Positions 14,900 through 23,469 of a stretch of DNA of 64,000 bases are shown here, one piece after another (the first letter of the stretch is position 1; every line of letters begins with the position of its first letter). A model generated the notes under the pieces. The model searched no databases and was not told the origin of the DNA. It saw only the letters and a program-made list of their open reading frames with translations. A program made the position numbers and the translations under genes. Origin of the DNA: Rhizobium sp. S152 (GTDB lineage Bacteria; Pseudomonadota; Alphaproteobacteria; Rhizobiales; Rhizobiaceae); contig NZ_JAUDRZ010000005.1 of NCBI RefSeq assembly GCF_030380735.1, forward strand, positions 1 through 64,000, in the 5' to 3' direction.

Positions 14900-15242
14900 A
14901 CTCATCGGGAGGGGACCGTGAGTAGTCTGAACGACGGGTTGGGGGCGCGCATATTGGGTCAATGCGGTCATCGTTCAGATACCTCAAAAACGGCCAGTCA
15001 GAACTTTGGTTCCATCCATTCCCACAAAAAAACCAAAAAAATTAACGCTTCGGCCCTGCGCCGATTGTGGTGGCTTGACGAAGCGCAATTACGCATTGGG
15101 CCTCCTCAAATTAACCATTTAAAAACAACAGCTTGAAGATCGAGAATGGGCAGAAACCGTAAAAATTTTACCGTTTGATAAATTTTTTATCCTGAGTTAC
15201 GCTTCGTTCCACTGGCCGTTTACCTATAATGAGGGAACTTCA
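14900..15242. other. Intergenic region before preT
   Basis: No credible gene. A 72-codon frame opens with GTG at 14918 behind a good GGAGGGG but encodes a composition unlike its neighbours. The right half is AT-rich and holds a palindrome GTAAAA-A-TTTTAC (15159-15171) that could be an operator of preT-preA. GAGGGA just before 15243 is the preT ribosome binding site. Confidence 0.5.
15159..15171. promoter_or_regulatory. Palindrome upstream of preT, possible operator
   Basis: A perfect 6-1-6 inverted repeat (GTAAAA-A-TTTTAC), 71 bases before the preT start, within an AT-rich promoter-like stretch. It does not match the RutR consensus. The symmetry is seen; the function is a guess. Confidence 0.3.
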
Positions 15243-16604
15243 ATGGAACGTCTGGACACTGGGATTCATGCTGGCCGGCTTTCGCCCGCCGAGTATGACA
15301 AGAATTTTTCCGATCTTCACCCGCGCCTCGACAAGCACGAGGCTTTGGTCGCCGCCGACCGCTGTTATTTCTGTTACGACGCGCCCTGTATGACGGCCTG
15401 TCCCACCGCCATCGATATCCCGCTCTTCATCCGGCAGATATCGACTGGCAATCCCCTCGGCTCCGCCAAGACCATCTTCGACCAAAACATTTTGGGCGGC
15501 ATGTGCGCCCGCGTCTGTCCCACCGAAGAGCTCTGCGAGCAGGCCTGCGTGCGCAACACGGCCGAGGAACGCCCCGTCGAGATCGGCCGCCTGCAGCGTT
15601 ACGCCACCGATGCGGCGATGCAGGCCGGCAAGCAGTATTACACCCGCGCTGCTTCATCAGGTAAGAAGATCGCCGTCGTCGGCGCCGGCCCGGCTGGCCT
15701 CGCCGCCGCGCACCGCCTCGCGGTCAAGGGCCACGAGGTCGTGATCTACGACGCCAATCCGAAATCCGGCGGTCTCAACGAATACGGCATCGCCACCTAC
15801 AAATCGGTCGACGGCTTCGCGCAGAAGGAAGTCGACTATGTGCTCTCAATCGGCGGCATCGATATCCGGCACGGCCAACAGCTCGGCCGCGATCTCCATC
15901 TCGCCGACCTGCAGGCACAATATGACGCCGTCTTTCTCGGCATCGGTCTCTCCGGCGTCAACGCATTGCGCGTCGAAGGCGAAAACCTCTCGGGCGTCGA
16001 CGACGCCGTCGATTTCATCGCCGCATTGCGCCAGACCGACAACAAGGCCGACATCGCCATCGGCCGCCGCGTCATCGTGCTCGGCGGCGGCATGACCGCC
16101 ATCGATGCGGCCGTGCAGGCGAAACTGCTGGGCGCCGAGGAGGTGACCATCTGCTACCGCCGCGGCAAGGAGCACATGAACGCCTCCGAGTTCGAGCAGG
16201 ATCTGGCAACCTCCAAGGGCGTCATCATCCGCCACTGGCTGGCGCCGAAGGCGATCCTTGCACAGGACGGCAAGGTCGCGGCCCTTGAGGTCGAATACAC
16301 CACGCTGTCGGAAGGACGCCTGGCGACCACGGGCGAAACCGGCGTCATCGCAGCCGACCAGATCTTCAAGGCGATCGGCCAGGCCCTCGTCTCGTCGAGC
16401 CTCGGAAGCCTGCGTCTGGAGTCCGGCCGCATCGTCGTCGACGCCGAAGGCCGCACCTCGCTTGACGGCGTCTGGGCCGGCGGCGACTGCGTCTTTGGGG
16501 GCAACGACCTCACCGTCTCGGCCGTCGCCAATGGCCGCGACGCCGCAGAATCCATCCACCGCATGCTGGCCGCTGGTGTGCAGCCAGCCGTTGCCGTCGC
16601 CTGA
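15243..16604 (+). CDS. preT: NAD-dependent dihydropyrimidine dehydrogenase, PreT-like flavoprotein subunit
   Basis: With PreA it reduces uracil and thymine to their dihydro forms, the first step of reductive pyrimidine catabolism. The 453-residue product resembles the glutamate synthase small subunit: an N-terminal Cys-rich Fe-S domain (CYFCYDAPCMTACPTAIDIP and CARVCPTEELCEQACVR), an FAD-binding GAGPAGLAAAHRL at about residue 143, and an NAD(P)-binding GGGMTAIDAAVQA with ICYRRG further on. The C-terminus has the GDCVFGGNDLTVSAVANGRDAA flavin motif split over the usual region. It is 15 bases ahead of preA. Confidence 0.93.
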   Translation: MERLDTGIHAGRLSPAEYDKNFSDLHPRLDKHEALVAADRCYFCYDAPCMTACPTAIDIPLFIRQISTGNPLGSAKTIFDQNILGGMCARVCPTEELCEQACVRNTAEERPVEIGRLQRYATDAAMQAGKQYYTRAASSGKKIAVVGAGPAGLAAAHRLAVKGHEVVIYDANPKSGGLNEYGIATYKSVDGFAQKEVDYVLSIGGIDIRHGQQLGRDLHLADLQAQYDAVFLGIGLSGVNALRVEGENLSGVDDAVDFIAALRQTDNKADIAIGRRVIVLGGGMTAIDAAVQAKLLGAEEVTICYRRGKEHMNASEFEQDLATSKGVIIRHWLAPKAILAQDGKVAALEVEYTTLSEGRLATTGETGVIAADQIFKAIGQALVSSSLGSLRLESGRIVVDAEGRTSLDGVWAGGDCVFGGNDLTVSAVANGRDAAESIHRMLAAGVQPAVAVA

Positions 16605-16619
16605 AGGGGAGAGTGAACC

Positions 16620-17933
16620 ATGGCTGATCTCCGCAACAATTTCGTCGGCATCAAATCGCCGAACCCCTTCTGGCTCGCCTCGGCGCCGCCGACAGACAAG
16701 GCCTACAACGTCGAGCGTGCCTTCAAGGCCGGCTGGGGCGGCGTGGTCTGGAAGACGCTCGGCGAGGAAGGCCCGCCGGTCGTCAACGTCAACGGCCCGC
16801 GCTACGGCGCCATCTGGGGCGCCGACCGCCGCCTGCTTGGCCTGAACAACATCGAGCTCATCACCGATCGCGACCTCTACACCAACCTGCGCGAGATGAA
16901 GCAGGTGAAGATGAACTGGCCGGACCGCGCCCTAATCGCCTCGATCATGGTCCCCTGCGAGGAAGAGAGCTGGAAGGCGATCCTGCCGCTGGTGGAGGAA
17001 ACAGGCGCCGACGGCATCGAGCTCAACTTCGGCTGTCCGCACGGCATGTCCGAGCGCGGCATGGGCGCCGCCGTCGGACAGGTGCCCGAATATATCGAGA
17101 TGGTGGTGCGCTGGTGCAAGCAATACACCCGCATGCCCGTCATCACCAAGCTGACGCCCAACATCACCGACATCAGGAAGCCCGCCCGCGCCGCCAAGTC
17201 GGGCGGCACCGACGCGGTCTCGCTCATCAACACCATCAACTCGATCACCTCGGTCAATCTCGACACCTTCTCGCCGGAACCCTCGATCGACGGACGCGGC
17301 AGCCATGGCGGCTATTGCGGCCCGGCGGTCAAGCCGATCGCGCTCAACATGGTGGCCGAGATCGCCCGCGACCCGGAAACCTACGGTATGCCGATCTCGG
17401 GCATCGGCGGCATCACCACCTGGCGCGACGCCGCCGAATTCCTGGCGCTCGGCGCCGGCAACGTGCAGGTCTGCACGGCGGCGATGACCTACGGCTTCAA
17501 GATCGTCCAGGAGATGATCACGGGCCTCTCCGACTGGATGGACGCCAAGGGCCACCGCAACCTCGACGACATCACAGGCCGCGCCGTGCCGAATGTGTCC
17601 GACTGGCAGTACCTGAACCTCAACTACATCGCCAAGGCGAAGATCGACCAGGACGCCTGCATCAAGTGCGGCCGCTGTCACATCGCCTGCGAGGACACCT
17701 CGCACCAGGCGATCACACAGTTCGTCGATGGTGTCAGGCACTTCGAGGTGATGGAAGACGAATGCGTCGGCTGCAACCTCTGCGTCAACGTCTGTCCCGT
17801 CGAAAACTGCATCACCATGGAGCAGCTGCCCGCAGGCAGCCTCGATGAACGCACCGGCAAGACCGTCGACCCCAACTACGCCAACTGGACGACGCATCCG
17901 AACAACCCGATGGCCCGGCAGGCCGCGGAGTAG
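16620..17933 (+). CDS. preA: NAD-dependent dihydropyrimidine dehydrogenase subunit PreA
   Basis: The catalytic subunit, 437 aa, with an FMN-binding TIM barrel like dihydroorotate dehydrogenase (residues 1-330; LNFGCPHGMSERGMG and PISGIGGITTWRDAAEFLALGA are characteristic) and two C-terminal 4Fe-4S clusters (CIKCGRCHIAC and CVGCNLCVNVC). The start MADLRNNFVGIKSPNPFWLASAP is normal for the family. Together with PreT it forms the DPD complex. The rest of the pathway (ureidopropionase, dihydropyrimidinase) is 9-12 kb downstream, separated by unrelated genes. Confidence 0.95.
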   Translation: MADLRNNFVGIKSPNPFWLASAPPTDKAYNVERAFKAGWGGVVWKTLGEEGPPVVNVNGPRYGAIWGADRRLLGLNNIELITDRDLYTNLREMKQVKMNWPDRALIASIMVPCEEESWKAILPLVEETGADGIELNFGCPHGMSERGMGAAVGQVPEYIEMVVRWCKQYTRMPVITKLTPNITDIRKPARAAKSGGTDAVSLINTINSITSVNLDTFSPEPSIDGRGSHGGYCGPAVKPIALNMVAEIARDPETYGMPISGIGGITTWRDAAEFLALGAGNVQVCTAAMTYGFKIVQEMITGLSDWMDAKGHRNLDDITGRAVPNVSDWQYLNLNYIAKAKIDQDACIKCGRCHIACEDTSHQAITQFVDGVRHFEVMEDECVGCNLCVNVCPVENCITMEQLPAGSLDERTGKTVDPNYANWTTHPNNPMARQAAE

Positions 17934-17959
17934 GCATTGCGCCTACCGGCAAAACACAC

Positions 17960-17994
17960 GGCCATACCGTGAAGCAAAGCTTCACGGTATGGCC
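17960..17994. terminator. Perfect 16-bp hairpin after preA
   Basis: A 16-bp perfect inverted repeat (17960-17975 with 17979-17994) with an AAA loop, 26 bases after the preA stop. It is a likely terminator or 3'-end stabiliser, though no U-run follows. Confidence 0.7.
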
Positions 17995-18095
17995 CCGCCA
18001 CACGCGGTGCCACTATCGTCGGCATTTTAGCGATCTTTTACACGAGATCCTAAGTCGCCCCCCGATACAACCCTAAGAGGTTTTCGGGGTGGATC

Positions 18096-18419
18096 ATGAA
18101 GTTTCCAATCGTTGTCGCCATATGCTCATTGACCTCGTTCCTTGCAGCGGGTGGCTACTCAGTGATGCCCGACGCAGTGCGCTACACATTTGCGACAGAC
18201 CCCACCCAGCCGATGATCATCAACAGCGGCGTGATCGTTCAGCAGGGAACCTCCTGCAACATAAAAGGCAACGTCAGCATCAATTCCGGCGAACGCATCT
18301 TCCATGTACCGGGCCAGCACTACTACGCGGCCACGAAGATTTCGCCACAATACGGCGAGCGTTGGTTCTGCTCGGAGCAGGAGGCCCGCGCGGCGGGTTG
18401 GCGCAAGGCCAATTTCTGA
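18096..18419 (+). CDS. Exported sunset-domain protein
   Basis: A 107-residue secreted or periplasmic protein with an N-terminal signal sequence (about residues 1-20, MKFPIVVAICSLTSFLAAGG). The C-terminal half (about residues 53-105) has the pattern of the short sunset domain: CNIKGNVSINSGERIFHVPG, then YY, GERWFCSEQEA and RAAGWRKA. Two cysteines (in SCNIKG and WFCSE) could pair. Such domains occur in small exported proteins and after nuclease domains in proteobacteria. The function is unknown. It stands alone between preA and higA. Confidence 0.72.
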   Translation: MKFPIVVAICSLTSFLAAGGYSVMPDAVRYTFATDPTQPMIINSGVIVQQGTSCNIKGNVSINSGERIFHVPGQHYYAATKISPQYGERWFCSEQEARAAGWRKANF

Positions 18420-18521
18420 AGATCAAACGCACTGCCAACAAACCCAGAGGACTTGACAGCACGCTCGGTGAGAGCGAGCTATGTCAGGTCAGCTGAACCC
18501 GACAATCCCCGGGATACGCCC

Positions 18522-18836
18522 ATGATCGACGCACTTGGTATACGCGTGAAGAGCCCGGCACATCCGGGAGACTTTCTGAAGCACGAAGTTCTGGAAGACT
18601 TGGAGCTTTCGGTCACCGATGCCGCGCGCGTCCTCGGCTTCACCCGCCCTGCTCTCTCCGCGCTGCTCAACGAGCGCTCGTCCCTATCTCCGGAAATGGC
18701 GCTGCGGTTCGAGATAGCATTCGGGCTGTCCATGGACACGCTGATGCGAATGCAGAGCAGCTTCGATATCGCTCAGGCACGCAAGCGCGAAATGGACATT
18801 GACGTCCAGCCTTACCGCGCCCCCACGCATCCCTAA
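18522..18836 (+). CDS. higA: HigA-family antitoxin (orphan)
   Basis: A 104-residue XRE/Cro-type helix-turn-helix protein of the HigA/VapI group: SPAHPGDFLKHEVLEDLELS followed by VTDAARVLGFTRPALSALLNER and SLSPEMALRFEIAFGLSMDTL is the family signature. HigA usually follows a higB toxin gene, but only 102 bases separate this ATG from the preceding gene and they encode no toxin, so this is a solitary antitoxin-type regulator. A TTGACA element (18453-18458) and a small CGCTC-GGTGA-GAGCG hairpin lie just upstream. Confidence 0.85.
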   Translation: MIDALGIRVKSPAHPGDFLKHEVLEDLELSVTDAARVLGFTRPALSALLNERSSLSPEMALRFEIAFGLSMDTLMRMQSSFDIAQARKREMDIDVQPYRAPTHP

Positions 18837-18837
18837 C

Positions 18838-19827
18838 TCACCCCGCAAACGTCCTGCGATACGCCCCCGGGCTCGTTCCCAGCCGCTTGCGAAAGTGATG
18901 CCGCATCGTCGCCAGCGTGCCGAAGCCGCTCGCTTCAGCGATATCGTCCAAGGATATGCCGCCTTGTCTTTCCAGCAGCTGCCGGGCATGGCGCAGCCGT
19001 TCCATCAGCAGCCACTCGCCGACACTATGGCCTGTCGTGCTCTCGAACCGGCGCTGAAAGGTTCGCTGGCTCATCCCGGCCTTCGCCGCGAGCAGGCTGA
19101 TCGGCTGCTCTTCGTTCAGCCGCTGCCGCATCCACTCGATCAGCGGCCCGAGCCGTATGCCCTCGCGCTCCTGAGGCACGGGTGCATGGATGAACTGCGC
19201 TTGCCCACCCTCGCGATGCGGTGGCAGCACCAGACGCCGCGCCACGCTGTTGGCCGCTTCCGCGCCGAAATCGCCGCGCACGACATGCAGGCAGAGATCG
19301 ATCCCGGCAGCGCTGCCGGCGGCTGTCAAAAGACTGCCCTCGTCCATGTAGAGAACATCGGCATCGAAACGGATGTCAGGATAGCGCGCCGCGATCGCCG
19401 CGACATAACGCCAATGCGTCGTCGCCCTGCGCCCGTCGAGAAGGCCTGAGGCTGCGAGCACGGCGACACCGGAGCAGAGTGACATGATCCGTACACCGCG
19501 CTGGTACGCCGCGCGCAAGGCATCGACGAGCGCATCCGGCACCGGCGCATCGATCGCGCGCCAGCCGGGCACAACGATCAGATCTGCCTCACCGAGCACA
19601 TCCAGCCCGTGATCCACGGAAACCATGAGCCCGCCCGCCGCCCGAAGCGGCCCGGGCTCGACGCCGCAGACCGAGTAGCGATACCACCCCTCGCCCATTT
19701 CAGGGCGCGACAGTCCGAAAACCTCGTAAGCGATGCCGAACTCGAAGGTGCAGAGCCCGTCATAGGCGAGCACCGCCACATGCGGGCCTTTCAACGTATT
19801 TGGCATGATCTTCACGCTATCCGTCAT
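18838..19827 (-). CDS. ftrA: FtrA/GlxA-family AraC-type transcriptional regulator
   Basis: About 329 aa with an N-terminal DJ-1/PfpI-like domain (residues about 15-185, nucleophile-elbow Cys in MSLCSGVAVLAASGLL) and a C-terminal AraC double helix-turn-helix (about 225-325, with SLLAAKAGMSQRTFQRRFE and SLDDIAEASGFGT). I place the start at 19827 (MTDSVKIMPN) because longer versions run into the divergent rhodanese gene; an ATG at 19806 is also possible. FtrA-type regulators are often paired with a divergent rhodanese gene, as here, which is its probable target. Confidence 0.87.
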   Translation of the reverse strand: MTDSVKIMPNTLKGPHVAVLAYDGLCTFEFGIAYEVFGLSRPEMGEGWYRYSVCGVEPGPLRAAGGLMVSVDHGLDVLGEADLIVVPGWRAIDAPVPDALVDALRAAYQRGVRIMSLCSGVAVLAASGLLDGRRATTHWRYVAAIAARYPDIRFDADVLYMDEGSLLTAAGSAAGIDLCLHVVRGDFGAEAANSVARRLVLPPHREGGQAQFIHAPVPQEREGIRLGPLIEWMRQRLNEEQPISLLAAKAGMSQRTFQRRFESTTGHSVGEWLLMERLRHARQLLERQGGISLDDIAEASGFGTLATMRHHFRKRLGTSPGAYRRTFAG

Positions 19828-19895
19828 TATGGCCAGTTTCGCCAAGCCATAACATCGGCGACAACAGGCGGCAACGTCAACCGAGAGGAAACGCC

Positions 19896-20309
19896 ATGCC
19901 AAGCTTCGTCGCCGAACCCCCTGCCGCCTCGTCCGAGGCCACCGCCGCCTACTACGCCCGCAAGCTCGCCTTCGAGACCGATTGCTGGGATGTCCACGCC
20001 TCGCTGGCCGCCGGCCATCGCGACTTCGTGCTGCTGGACGTCCGTTCGCCCGCGCATTACACAGCCTCCCACATCCCCGGCGCCATCAACCTGCCGCACG
20101 GCAAGATGACGGCGCATCGTATGTCCGAATGGCCTCAGGACACGCTCTTCGTCGTCTACTGCGCCGGCCCGCACTGCAACGGTACCGACAAGGCGGCATT
20201 GCGGCTTGCCCGCCTCGGCCTAGCCGTGAAGGTAATGATCGGCGGCATGACCGGCTGGGCCGACGAGGGCTTTGCGTTCGAAAGCGCGCCAGCGATATCG
20301 GCCGCCTGA
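19896..20309 (+). CDS. Rhodanese-like sulfurtransferase domain protein
   Basis: A single-domain rhodanese of 137 aa. The catalytic Cys is in the loop CAGPHCNGTDKAA, and the fold markers LLDVRSPAHY, HIPGAINLPHG and MIGGMTGWADEG are all present. It probably moves sulfur or relays a persulfide in the cytoplasm. The gene is divergent from ftrA, with a 68-bp region between them. Confidence 0.9.
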   Translation: MPSFVAEPPAASSEATAAYYARKLAFETDCWDVHASLAAGHRDFVLLDVRSPAHYTASHIPGAINLPHGKMTAHRMSEWPQDTLFVVYCAGPHCNGTDKAALRLARLGLAVKVMIGGMTGWADEGFAFESAPAISAA

Positions 20310-20371
20310 CCGGAGATTGAAATTTCTCGCGCCGCTCGCGATAGTCATCCGGCAAACGAGGTGGTTTCCGG

Positions 20372-21457
20372 ATGACACAGCATATCATCGCGATCGGGCA
20401 GTTGCCGCCGCCGCTACACGGCTTCTCGCAGGCCACCGCGGGCATGATCTCGGTGCTGGCCGAGGAAAACGGCGTCACAACCTACGACATCGCGCCGCCC
20501 CCCGATGCGGGACGGCTTACCCGGCATCTCAGGAAGGCGCTGCGTGTTATCCGTGCCTGCACTGCTTTGTTTCGTTGGCACGGCACAAGCGTCTGCTATC
20601 TCGGCTGCGAGGGCGGCCTGGGCCTCGTCTATACGCTGCTCTTGGTCGCGTGCGCGAGAGCATCCAACCACCCGGTTTACCTGCATCACCATAGCTTCAG
20701 CTATATCGACAAGCCGAGCCTTTTGATGCGCGCCATCCTTGCGGTCGGCGGTCGCAACCTGACGCATATCTTCCTCTGCGAGATCATGCGCGAACGCTTC
20801 AGCGATACCTATCCCGCGCGGATTGACGCAAAGGTCGTCTCCAACGCCGCCTTCATTCCGCCTGCCGAGATAGAAACCGAAGAAGCCGAGCTCCGGCCTT
20901 TGACCATCGGCATACTGAGCAACCTGAACCGGGAAAAGGGTCTGCGGACGTTTCTCGAACTCGTGGCAGAGGCCCGCCGCGCGGGGATGCCGTTGCGCGC
21001 AATCCTTGCCGGCCCCGCGACCGACAGCGACGATCGCGCCGCTATCGAGACCGCCATGAAGGAAAGTGGCGGCTTACTTGACTACCGCGGCCCAATCCAC
21101 GGTGATGCCAAGAGCCGGTTCTATCGGGACATCGACGTCTTCGTCTTTCCCACCACCTACGCCAACGAAGCCCAGCCACTGGTGATCTTCGAGGCCAAGG
21201 CTGCCGGCAACGCCGTCATCGCGTTCGATCGCGGCTGCATCCGGAAGCAGTTGGATACCACCGATCTCCTCATTTCCCGACAGGGAGATTTCGTCGCGAC
21301 CGCGCTTGCATGGCTGTCGGAATTATCTCCCGAACCCGCACTTCGGGCCAAACGCAGCACCACCCGCGACGCCTACCGACAGCGTCACGCGGTCGCACGG
21401 GAAAATGCCAGATCTTTGCTTCGGGTAACTGTTCCGCGAAGAAATATCTCACTATAG
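20372..21457 (+). CDS. Glycosyltransferase family 1/4-like
   Basis: A 361-residue GT-B-fold enzyme. The N-terminus has the acceptor-domain start IIAIGQLPPPLHGFSQATAG. The C-terminal half has the sugar-nucleotide-binding pattern: IGILSNLNREKGLRTFLELV, AILAGPA, YRGPIHGDAKSRFYRDIDVFVFPT and NEAQPLVIFEAKAAGNAVI, whose E-x7-E type segment is typical of GT4 retaining enzymes. The acceptor and donor are unknown; surface polysaccharide work is likely. It lies 62 bases after the rhodanese and 74 before the heme oxygenase. Confidence 0.85.
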   Translation: MTQHIIAIGQLPPPLHGFSQATAGMISVLAEENGVTTYDIAPPPDAGRLTRHLRKALRVIRACTALFRWHGTSVCYLGCEGGLGLVYTLLLVACARASNHPVYLHHHSFSYIDKPSLLMRAILAVGGRNLTHIFLCEIMRERFSDTYPARIDAKVVSNAAFIPPAEIETEEAELRPLTIGILSNLNREKGLRTFLELVAEARRAGMPLRAILAGPATDSDDRAAIETAMKESGGLLDYRGPIHGDAKSRFYRDIDVFVFPTTYANEAQPLVIFEAKAAGNAVIAFDRGCIRKQLDTTDLLISRQGDFVATALAWLSELSPEPALRAKRSTTRDAYRQRHAVARENARSLLRVTVPRRNISL

Positions 21458-21531
21458 CTGGAAATGGGCTCCATCCGGAACATATGCCCCACCCAAAACA
21501 CTTAAAGAATTAAATTAGGAAATCCTGCAGC

Positions 21532-22071
21532 ATGCCATTACGCAATGCACTACGCACTGAAACAACCGATAGCCACGCGACCGTCGACGACATCTTCAGC
21601 CGGTTCGACCTCGGCAATTCTCGCGACTATACCGCCTTCCTGAGGGCGCATGCGCGCATCCTCCCCGCTGTCGAAGCCGCACTCGAACAGGCCGGCATCG
21701 CCGACCTCCTGCCGGATTGGGCGGATCGCCGCCGAACCGACCAGTTGGCCGCCGATCTCGCCGACCTCGGAATCGAGCAGCCTGAGCCGCTGGAAGCCCC
21801 TGTCCTGAAGAGCGAAGCCGAAGTCTGGGGAACGATGTACGTTATCGAGGGCTCCAAGCTCGGCGGCGCGCTACTCGCCAAGTCTGTGCCAGCAAATATG
21901 CCGTCGCGCTACCTGACGCCGACAGGCCCCAAGGGCAACATGAAGATCTTCATGGATCGGGTCGATGCGGTAGAGATCGAAGACTCCAGCGAGGCCGTCG
22001 CGGCCGCGCGCGCAACCTTCGCACTCTTCCGCAAGGCGGCGGAGATGGAACTGGAACCATCTATCTCGTAG
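21532..22071 (+). CDS. Biliverdin-producing heme oxygenase (intact copy)
   Basis: A 179-residue heme oxygenase that opens heme to biliverdin, CO and iron; biliverdin is the chromophore of the phytochrome encoded 1.4 kb downstream. The proximal His15 (TTDSHATVDDIFSRFDL) and the distal-helix motif YVIEGSKLGGALLA are present, so the enzyme should be active. It ends in AEMELEPSIS, the same ten residues that end the deleted copy at 23257-23469. A hairpin follows the stop. It is not operonic with the phytochrome, because a leftward gene lies between them. Confidence 0.9.
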   Translation: MPLRNALRTETTDSHATVDDIFSRFDLGNSRDYTAFLRAHARILPAVEAALEQAGIADLLPDWADRRRTDQLAADLADLGIEQPEPLEAPVLKSEAEVWGTMYVIEGSKLGGALLAKSVPANMPSRYLTPTGPKGNMKIFMDRVDAVEIEDSSEAVAAARATFALFRKAAEMELEPSIS

Positions 22072-22142
22072 CGAGACAGAGCGGTTGCAGGGCGACAATT
22101 GAAGCGGCACGACGGTCCCGATCCGCAGCATGAAGCCTAATG

Positions 22143-22166
22143 GCTCTCGCATCCCGATGCGAGAGC
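22143..22166. terminator. Hairpin after the heme oxygenase gene
   Basis: A perfect 10-bp stem GCTCTCGCAT / ATGCGAGAGC with a 4-base loop, in the 207-bp convergent region between the heme oxygenase and the leftward unknown gene. A further 12-bp palindrome GCGGACGTCCGC lies at 22191-22202. Confidence 0.65.
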
Positions 22167-22278
22167 GATCGCACCCTGCAACAAATATCCGCGGACGTCC
22201 GCAGGATTGGCTGCATATGCGCTTCCTGCGTTTCAGGGAGCTTTCGTTTCACGACATTATATTCGGCTGAACGTCTCG

Positions 22279-22869
22279 TCAGACTTGCGGCAAAATGTTC
22301 GTGGGCGGGGAAGCGTAAGTTCCGTCTTCGTCCTGCTGTATGAGCAGAGTATCGGAAGTGTCCTTGTCGTTCTCCTCGGTCAGACCGGCCTGTTTTTTCA
22401 GCGCTTCGCTAACCTTGTCGTCCTTCTCAGTATCCTTGGCGCTGTTGATGACGTCATCCAAAGAGACACCCAGCCTGTCGAGGCCGAGATCGCGCTCGAT
22501 CTTGGAGACAACCTGCTCCCAACCTTTCTGGCCCTTTATATTTGTAACGACATTCTTCATTGCCGCCACGAAGTCGTCCATCGAAGCATAGTCATCTTTG
22601 TCAACGCCCAACTCTTGACCCGTCCGAGCGATCAAGGCGAGTTTCATCTGGGTGACGCTTGGATTGCTGACGTCGAACAAGGATTCGGAAATTTTTGACT
22701 GAGATTTGGTGGGCTGCGCGCTTGTACCAACCGTCTGATTTGCAGGCTGGCCATTGGCGGTCGCCACGAGATCTTGACCAACGTCCTGAGCCTTTTCGGT
22801 CGGGACGAGCGGCTGACGTCGAAGAATGAGCAACGCCACATTGGAGCTGGAAGAAATGGATGTCATCAC
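22279..22869 (-). CDS. Unknown soluble protein, 196 aa
   Basis: No family recognised. The N-terminus (MMTSISSSSNVALLILRRQ) is Ser-rich without a normal signal peptide. A Gln/Thr/Ser-rich linker (about residues 35-65) leads to a helical, acidic region (about 70-165, with MDDFVAAMKNVVTNIKGQKG), then a charged tail (EENDKDTSDTLLIQQDEDG). Starts MTSISSxSNVALxxLRR occur in other rhizobial proteins of unknown role. It is transcribed against the flow between the two heme oxygenase sequences. Confidence 0.65.
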   Translation of the reverse strand: MMTSISSSSNVALLILRRQPLVPTEKAQDVGQDLVATANGQPANQTVGTSAQPTKSQSKISESLFDVSNPSVTQMKLALIARTGQELGVDKDDYASMDDFVAAMKNVVTNIKGQKGWEQVVSKIERDLGLDRLGVSLDDVINSAKDTEKDDKVSEALKKQAGLTEENDKDTSDTLLIQQDEDGTYASPPTNILPQV

Positions 22870-23256
22870 TGATCCCTATGCGCACACTGTTTCAACGGAG
22901 ACAGTGAACCAAATTGGTTGGGCAATCATGCCATAGTAAAAATGCAACTGAGATGCGTTCTTGATAGATAGGAACCGTTAAAAAGGCATTGATTCCTACA
23001 CCTTGCCAACAACCTCTGGTAGGAAACAGGCCTGTCTGCGCACCGTCAGGCGGACATTCGACCCACAAGAACGCCTTGCAACGACAAGGCAACGGTCGCG
23101 GGCGTGGGGCACCGGGCAGTTTCGCTTGCATCCCGAACAGTGGAAAGCCGGTGTATTTTTTCCATTGTTCGCTGGAAAACATGAGCTCCTGCCGTATATC
23201 GCTAATTCACCGGTGAGCAGCCGGCATTGTAGCTCGGTCATTCGGAATACGATCGC
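22870..23256. other. Intergenic region before the deleted heme oxygenase
   Basis: A 387-bp region between the divergent unknown gene and the phytochrome operon. Open frames on both strands show no recognisable protein. A 10-bp palindrome TCACCGGTGA (23207-23216) sits 41 bases before the remnant start and could be a regulatory site. The promoter of the phytochrome operon should lie here. Confidence 0.5.
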
Positions 23257-23469
23257 ATGTCACTTCTTAGCGCGCTTTGCGCGAAAACCAGCGATTGTCA
23301 CGCTGAAATCAATGAAATCGCCGGCCGCTTCGATCTGGCGGGTACGGCAAGTTTTCAAGTCGTCGTATCTGCCTATGAGCATAGCATGTCCGCTGCCGAG
23401 GCCGCGCGTGGGGCTTTCGAACTATTCCGCGGAGCGGCGGAAATGGAACTGGAGCCGTCTATCTCGTGA
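23257..23469 (+). pseudogene. Heme oxygenase with a large internal deletion, coupled to the phytochrome
   Basis: A 70-codon open frame whose first 37 residues (MSLLSALCAKTSDCHAEINE then IAGRFDL) align with the N-terminus of the intact heme oxygenase, including the proximal His, and whose last 25 residues (AARGAFELFRGAAEMELEPSIS region) align with its C-terminus. About 107 central residues, with the distal helix, are missing in frame. It cannot form the heme pocket, so enzyme activity is unlikely. Its TGA overlaps the GTG start of the phytochrome (GTGA), so its translation may still be needed for coupling. It looks like the relic of the usual bphO-bphP operon. Confidence 0.75.

Noticed and set aside
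14918..15136. 72-codon frame with GTG start and a good GGAGGGG
   Set aside because: Composition is unlike neighbouring genes, no domain is visible, and it ends in an AT-rich promoter region. The purine-rich stretch alone is weak evidence.
15225..15230. TATAAT before preT as a -10 element
   Set aside because: It abuts the ribosome binding site and would place the transcript start at or inside the Shine-Dalgarno sequence. No matching -35 is present.
22892..23182. Open frames on both strands before the heme oxygenase remnant
   Set aside because: No ribosome binding site and no protein-like pattern; the region is more likely promoter DNA.
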